DNA of 14,237 nt, from the NCBI GenBank assembly GCA_040757355.1, contig JBFLWY010000051.1, positions 1 to 14,237 on the forward strand. The letters are read 5' to 3'. A program made the translations under genes and the position numbers. A model generated the notes under the pieces. The model ran no database searches. It saw nothing but the letters and a program-made list of their open reading frames with translations, and was not told where the DNA came from. The stretch comes from DTYU01 sp040757355 (lineage in GTDB: Bacteria > Bacillota > Desulfotomaculia > Desulfotomaculales > Ammonificaceae). Positions 10,834 to 14,237 of the stretch are shown here, in pieces (position 1 is the stretch's first letter; every line of letters begins with the position of its first letter).

Positions 10834-12279
10834 TTGACGGTTCTTGAGGAGTACTACGCGCAGTTCGGGGCAGAGGTCTTCAACGTCGCCCTGCGGATCG
10901 TGCGCGACCCGGCAGCGGCGGAGGACGTGACCCAGACCGCCTTCCTGCGGGCTTGCGAGCAAATCCAAAAAGGGACGGCTTTTGCCCAGCCGCGGGCGTG
11001 GCTGCTGCGCGTGGCAACCAACGCGGCGCTGGACGAGTTGCGCCGGCGCAAAAGGCTGGCGCCGGCTGCCGAGTTTCCCCCGGCGCCTTCACCTGGTCCG
11101 GCGCCGGGAGAGGTGCTCGCCCGCCGGGAGGTAATCGCGGCAGTCTGGGAGGCGCTGGGGCGTCTCAAGCCCCGCTACCGCGCCGCCCTCGTCTTGCGGG
11201 CCGCGGGCCTGTCGGGGGAGGAGGCGGCCCGGGCGTTAGGTGTCTCCGCAGCGCACGAGAGGGTCCTCTTTGGCCGGGCGCGCGATGCGCTGCGCCGGGA
11301 GCTGGTGCGGGCGGTCGCGGGACCGCAAGCGCCGCCGGCCTGCCGGGAGTGCCTGCGGCTGCTGCCGCGGCTGCTGGCAGGGGAGGAGCCGCCGCCGGCC
11401 GTCGCCGCCCACCTGGAGGGCTGCCCCCGCTGCCAGGCGGCGGCCGCCGCCTACCGCGAGCGCTACTACGGGCTGGGGCTGCTGCCGCTGGCGGCGCTGC
11501 CGGCGGGCCTGGGCGCGAAGGTTGCGGAAGCGGCAGCGACGGGGGCAACCGCGGCAAGTATGATGGCAGCAGCCGGCAAGGGCCTGATCGCGCGCCTTGC
11601 CGAGTGGCTGGGGCTGCACAAGGCAGCAGCCGCCGTGACGGTGGCGGTAATCGCCGCAGGGGCGGCGGGGCTGTGGGCGGTAACAGAGCGGGAGCCAAAG
11701 GAAGAATGGCATATTGTAGCCGAAAGCGGCCCAGTATCTTACCGGGAACTCCCCGGACCGCTGAACGGCGGTTTCGAAACCGGGAGGCTGAGTCCGTGGG
11801 AATGGTGCTGTAGCGCCAGCACCTACGATTCTCCGGAGCCCGAGTACGCGGTGGAGGTGGGACGTACCTACGCCTTCGAGGGAAAGTACGGCTGCCGGTT
11901 GAGCGTGAAAGCACACAAGGGAAGAGCGTCCCTGCAACTTGTGCAACCCGGCGTTATTTTAGACGGTAGTCCCAGTTACCTGCTCTGCCTTAAAATTCCC
12001 CAAGGGTCGGCAGTGCCGGAGGTGTTGGTTTTGGTCGAAGAACCGCTTTCCCAGCGCTACGTGATGTACGGGAACTCTAAAAAGCACGCGCACGTGGACA
12101 AGGTACTCCCGCTGGAGCAAGGGAACTGGGCATCCTGGGAGCTTGATTACGCCCGCGACTTTCGGACCAAGTATGGTGTTTCGCCGGGCCAAAAGCGGCT
12201 CATCTCGCTCTCCGTATTTGACCGCGCCGGCGGCGGGCCGGCCGAACTCTGGGTCGATGAACTCTTCCGGTTACCGTGA
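10834..12279 (+). CDS. Membrane-anchored ECF sigma factor fused to zinc finger and ectodomain
   Basis: Single chain of 481 residues with four parts. Residues 3-75 are sigma region 2 (YYAQFGAEVFNVALRIVRDP, then AEDVTQTAFLRA and WLLRVATNAALDELRRRKR). Residues 100-158 are sigma region 4 (LKPRYRAALVLRAAGLSGEE, ARALGVS, RARDALRREL). Residues 170-200 form a zf-HC2-like finger, C170-x2-C173-x19-H193-x3-C197-x2-C200, as in anti-sigma factors. Residues 264-283 are a transmembrane helix (AAAAVTVAVIAAGAAGLWAV). The outside part has NGGFETG at 311-317, and PEYA, GKYGCRL and W-x-LDYARDFRTKYG like the secreted protein upstream. So sigma factor, its likely restraint and an external sensor are on one protein. 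Start TTG 10834 follows GGAGG (10819-10823). How the sigma part would be freed, by proteolysis or by conformational change, is unknown. The next gene begins 26 bases after its stop. Confidence 0.93.
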   Translation: MTVLEEYYAQFGAEVFNVALRIVRDPAAAEDVTQTAFLRACEQIQKGTAFAQPRAWLLRVATNAALDELRRRKRLAPAAEFPPAPSPGPAPGEVLARREVIAAVWEALGRLKPRYRAALVLRAAGLSGEEAARALGVSAAHERVLFGRARDALRRELVRAVAGPQAPPACRECLRLLPRLLAGEEPPPAVAAHLEGCPRCQAAAAAYRERYYGLGLLPLAALPAGLGAKVAEAAATGATAASMMAAAGKGLIARLAEWLGLHKAAAAVTVAVIAAGAAGLWAVTEREPKEEWHIVAESGPVSYRELPGPLNGGFETGRLSPWEWCCSASTYDSPEPEYAVEVGRTYAFEGKYGCRLSVKAHKGRASLQLVQPGVILDGSPSYLLCLKIPQGSAVPEVLVLVEEPLSQRYVMYGNSKKHAHVDKVLPLEQGNWASWELDYARDFRTKYGVSPGQKRLISLSVFDRAGGGPAELWVDELFRLP

Positions 12280-12305
12280 ATTACAAAAGAAAGGGGAGCA
12301 AAAAG

Positions 12306-13793
12306 GTGACGCGCTTGTTGTTGCCCAAAATCATTCTCGGTCTGATAGCCCTCGTGGTATTATCGCTCTGCGCAGACCCGCCGCTTGCCCGGGCGGACAT
12401 GGGGATCATCCTCCCCGAACCGGTGCGGGTGGAGGAGCCGGGCCAGACCGCCTTCATCGCCTTCAACGGCCGGGAGGAGATCCTCCTTTTGGGGACCGAC
12501 GTGAAGGCAGCGCGGGCCACCGCCGCCCTCCAGTTCACCCCCTTTCCCAGTCCGCCCGAAGTCGCGCTGGCGCCGGAGGACGCCTTCGCCCGGCTGCAGG
12601 AGCTGCTGACGGCGCACCACGTCTTTTACTGGAAGAAAACCAAAGGCGCCGGGTCCCCGGAGGCCACATCAGGCGAAAGCGAACCGGCAGCGGTGCTTTC
12701 CCACCAGAAGCTCGGCCTGCACGACGTGACGGTGGTCGAGGTGAAGGACGCCGCCCGCTTTGCCGCCTGGGTGCAAGCCTACTTCCGGAAGCAGGGCTGG
12801 CCGCCCCGGGCGCTAACGGCGGCGGAAGAGGCGGTGGTGGCCGACTACTGCCGGCGGGACTTCAGGTACTTCGTCATTGACCGCGTGGAGCTTAAAGAGG
12901 CGCTCCGCTCCGTGCCGCCCCTCACCTTCCGGTTCCGGAGCCCGGCGCTTTACTACCCCCTCAAGGTGACGAACCTCTTCGGGGGCGAAGGGGAGGCGCA
13001 GCTCATCGTCTGCGGCGGGGAGCGGGTCCTCGAGCGGCTGCCCATCTTTCTCGCCCAAACCGTCCTGGACCGGTGGCAGGAATCCACCCGCGCCGCCGTC
13101 GCTCCGGGGGAACTGGCCCGGGTGGTACCGGACGCCGCAAAGCTCTTTGCCGGAGAGCAGGAGCTCCAGGCTTTCCGCTACCGGGGAAAACTCTCCTTCC
13201 GCGGCGACCTCTGGGTGGACCCGGCGGTGCCGCTCCTGCGGGCCGGCGGGCAGGCCTGTCCGGAAGCGGTGCTGCGCCAGGAAAAGGGGGTATGGCTGGT
13301 CCCCGCGCGGGACGCTTTCGCAGCGCTCAACGCCAAAGTGAGTTGGGACGCCAAGCGGCGGGAGGTGGTGGTGACAGCAGGGGGTCTTCTCAGCGGGGCG
13401 CCTCGCGACCCGGTAGCAAACAGTATCTGGAAGGCAATAGGAGCCACGTTTGCGAGCCGGGCCGAAGGGTATGGCGGTAAACCGGTGTCGCATATGACTG
13501 TAGACGCGCCGCTGGTGATCCGCTTCCCGGTGGACCCGCGGCCGGTGCCGGCTTACGACCCGGCGGCGAAGAAAACCCGGACGCGCCTCTGCTGCCTTAC
13601 CTATGTCAACGGCCGCCGCTACGTTCTTTACGACCCGGCGGTTCCGGCAGGCCGGGTGGCGCCGCGGGTGGTGAACGGCCGCTTCTGCTTGCCGGCAGGC
13701 ATCTTCGCGGACCTTTTGGGTGCCGGGGTAACGTGGAATGACACGACGGGGGAACTACGTATTGACGGATTATGGTTTTCGCAAAAAGCGTAA
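12306..13793 (+). CDS. Exported DUF2330 protein with stalk-domain C-terminus
   Basis: Exported protein of 495 residues. The signal peptide is MTRLLLPKIILGLIALVVLS..., with a likely cut after LARA (residue 30). Next comes a DUF2330-type domain: DMGIILPEPVRVEEPGQTAF, FNGREEILLLGTDVKA, HDVTVVEVKDAARFAAWV, DFRYFVIDRVEL, then FRFRSPALYYPLKVTNLFGG. The C-terminal third resembles stalk/copper-amine-oxidase-N units (VSWDAKRREVVVTAG; FCLPAGIFADLLGAGVTWND). GTG 12306 follows AGGGGAG at good spacing. GTG 12276, which overlaps the sigma stop (GTGA), would add ten residues including a basic stretch and is also possible. No clear transmembrane anchor or lipobox is seen. As last gene of the operon it is probably a partner or target of the sigma system. 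Confidence 0.88.
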   Translation: MTRLLLPKIILGLIALVVLSLCADPPLARADMGIILPEPVRVEEPGQTAFIAFNGREEILLLGTDVKAARATAALQFTPFPSPPEVALAPEDAFARLQELLTAHHVFYWKKTKGAGSPEATSGESEPAAVLSHQKLGLHDVTVVEVKDAARFAAWVQAYFRKQGWPPRALTAAEEAVVADYCRRDFRYFVIDRVELKEALRSVPPLTFRFRSPALYYPLKVTNLFGGEGEAQLIVCGGERVLERLPIFLAQTVLDRWQESTRAAVAPGELARVVPDAAKLFAGEQELQAFRYRGKLSFRGDLWVDPAVPLLRAGGQACPEAVLRQEKGVWLVPARDAFAALNAKVSWDAKRREVVVTAGGLLSGAPRDPVANSIWKAIGATFASRAEGYGGKPVSHMTVDAPLVIRFPVDPRPVPAYDPAAKKTRTRLCCLTYVNGRRYVLYDPAVPAGRVAPRVVNGRFCLPAGIFADLLGAGVTWNDTTGELRIDGLWFSQKA

Positions 13794-13796
13794 AGG

Positions 13797-13849
13797 AAAC
13801 CAAGGAGTCCCCCGTGCCGCTAACAGCGGCACCACAACGATAAAAATGG
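13797..13849 (+). repeat. Dispersed hairpin repeat, copy 2 (after the surface operon)
   Basis: Begins four bases after the last stop codon and matches 1621-1676. The core GTGCCGCT (13814-13821), AAC, AGCGGCAC (13825-13832) is a perfect 8-bp stem; copy 1 has a variant of the same stem in which a G-C pair has become T-G. No T-run follows. It may still act as a 3'-end signal. Confidence 0.6.
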
Positions 13850-14036
13850 ACGGCGGCGCCTGTTTCAGCTCCAAGCGGACGCTTGAAGCGCGCGGCAAAC
13901 AAACTGAGCGACGACGAGCGGCGGAGGCGGGTCTGCGGCCACGGACGGCCCGGCACTCAGCAGGCATTCTGTCAAAGTAGCCGGTACGTTTCCCACGTCT
14001 ACCGACTCTGCCCGGGATTAAAAATTTAGGAAGCGC
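13850..14036. other. Spacer with no recognised gene
   Basis: Several short frames are open on both strands, as expected for GC-rich DNA, but none has a ribosome-binding site plus protein-like composition. I see no promoter or RNA element here. Confidence 0.4.
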
Positions 14037-14138
14037 TGAGTGCTGGGTGAGCGTGTGAGCAGGAGCGAAACAGGCGGAAACAACCGCCGGTATTACCTTG
14101 ATCGTTTCCGAAGGAGTCGTTCACGACCCAGCACTCAA
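14037..14138. repeat. Inverted pair of the TGAGTGCTGGG repeat
   Basis: TGAGTGCTGGGT (14037-14048) and ACCCAGCACTCA (14126-14137) face each other around about 77 bases. The interior holds a perfect hairpin, GGCGG (14073-14077) and CCGCC (14084-14088), and GAAAC/GTTTC arms. The copies point opposite to the pair at 1759-1857, but the spacing is similar (75 and 77 bases). Confidence 0.6.
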
Positions 14139-14237
14139 TGGACTTTTTGCCCTTTGAAGGACAGACCTTCATTGAGCTTAAATGCCCAGCACTCAATAGG
14201 ACTTTTTGAGCTTTGGAGGAGAGACCTTCTTTAGTCT
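14127..14237 (+). repeat. Tandem 58-bp repeat, at least two units, running off the window
   Basis: Unit 1 (14127-14184) and unit 2 (14185 to the edge) both begin CCCAGCACTCAAT and continue GGACTTTTTG, CTTTG, AGGA, AGACCTTC. Only a few positions differ. Unit 1 contains the stem GAAGG/CCTTC around ACAGA, and unit 2 keeps it as GGAGG/CCTTC through a G-T pair. The whole unit is repeated, so it is not a CRISPR repeat-spacer pattern. Confidence 0.65.

Noticed and set aside
10953..11914. Long alternative frames over the sigma-factor gene on both strands
   Set aside because: Their Gly/Ala/Arg/Pro-rich composition is typical of shadows in very GC-rich coding DNA; the sigma frame has clear domains.
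14040..14234. 64-residue plus-strand frame at the right edge
   Set aside because: It lies wholly inside the repeat region, with low-complexity composition from the repeats and no ribosome-binding site.
14127..14237. CRISPR-like array at the right edge
   Set aside because: The whole 58-base unit is repeated, with no variable spacers, and no cas genes are present.

Overview
The window looks like a chromosomal segment of a GC-rich, probably thermophilic or anaerobic Firmicute of the Desulfotomaculum/Moorella/Ammonifex kind. This is an inference from frequent GTG/TTG starts behind strong GGAGG sites, 'stalk' (copper-amine-oxidase-N-like) surface domains, a DUF2330 protein, terminator-type fluoride riboswitches and several toxin-antitoxin pairs. 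No rRNA, tRNA or CRISPR array was seen.

Layout. 1-107: C-terminus of an unidentified gene, perhaps a transposase. 136-1620: glutamyl-tRNA synthetase, with no ordinary start codon at the expected place. 1621-2060: repeat-rich spacer. 2064-3509: a sigma-A-type promoter, a fluoride riboswitch with terminator, a possible short leader ORF, and an MFS transporter. 3722-4444: a Doc/Fic-type toxin behind a 56-aa candidate antitoxin of no recognised family. 4739-5753: a second copy of the promoter, leader and fluoride riboswitch, controlling a protein built of prenyltransferase/squalene-cyclase-like alpha-toroid repeats. 5844-6597: promoter, MntA/HepT (MNT-HEPN) toxin-antitoxin pair and terminator. 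6818-8528: a possible small ORF, a pRiA4b ORF-3-like protein and a SEC-C zinc protein with TPR-like helices. 8529-9003: spacer with a repeat, a possible gene remnant and a terminator-like hairpin. 9004-13793: a likely three-gene operon for a cell-surface system. 13794-14237: repeats, including a tandem array that runs off the window.

The two most notable points are these. First, two fluoride riboswitches about 2.7 kb apart share a 31-bp promoter segment and a leader hairpin, yet neither controls a recognisable crcB or clcF exporter; they precede an MFS transporter and a toroid-repeat protein. Second, the gene at 10834-12279 encodes on one chain an ECF sigma factor, a zf-HC2-like zinc finger, a transmembrane helix and an ectodomain. 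That ectodomain resembles the N-terminal module of the secreted protein encoded just upstream. A DUF2330/stalk protein follows immediately. This looks like a compact surface-sensing and transcription module.

Several short intergenic repeats recur within the window (after 1620 and 13796; near 1759-1857 and 14037-14237; at 5760 and 8573), pointing to dispersed, probably mobile or RNA-structured, repeat families.
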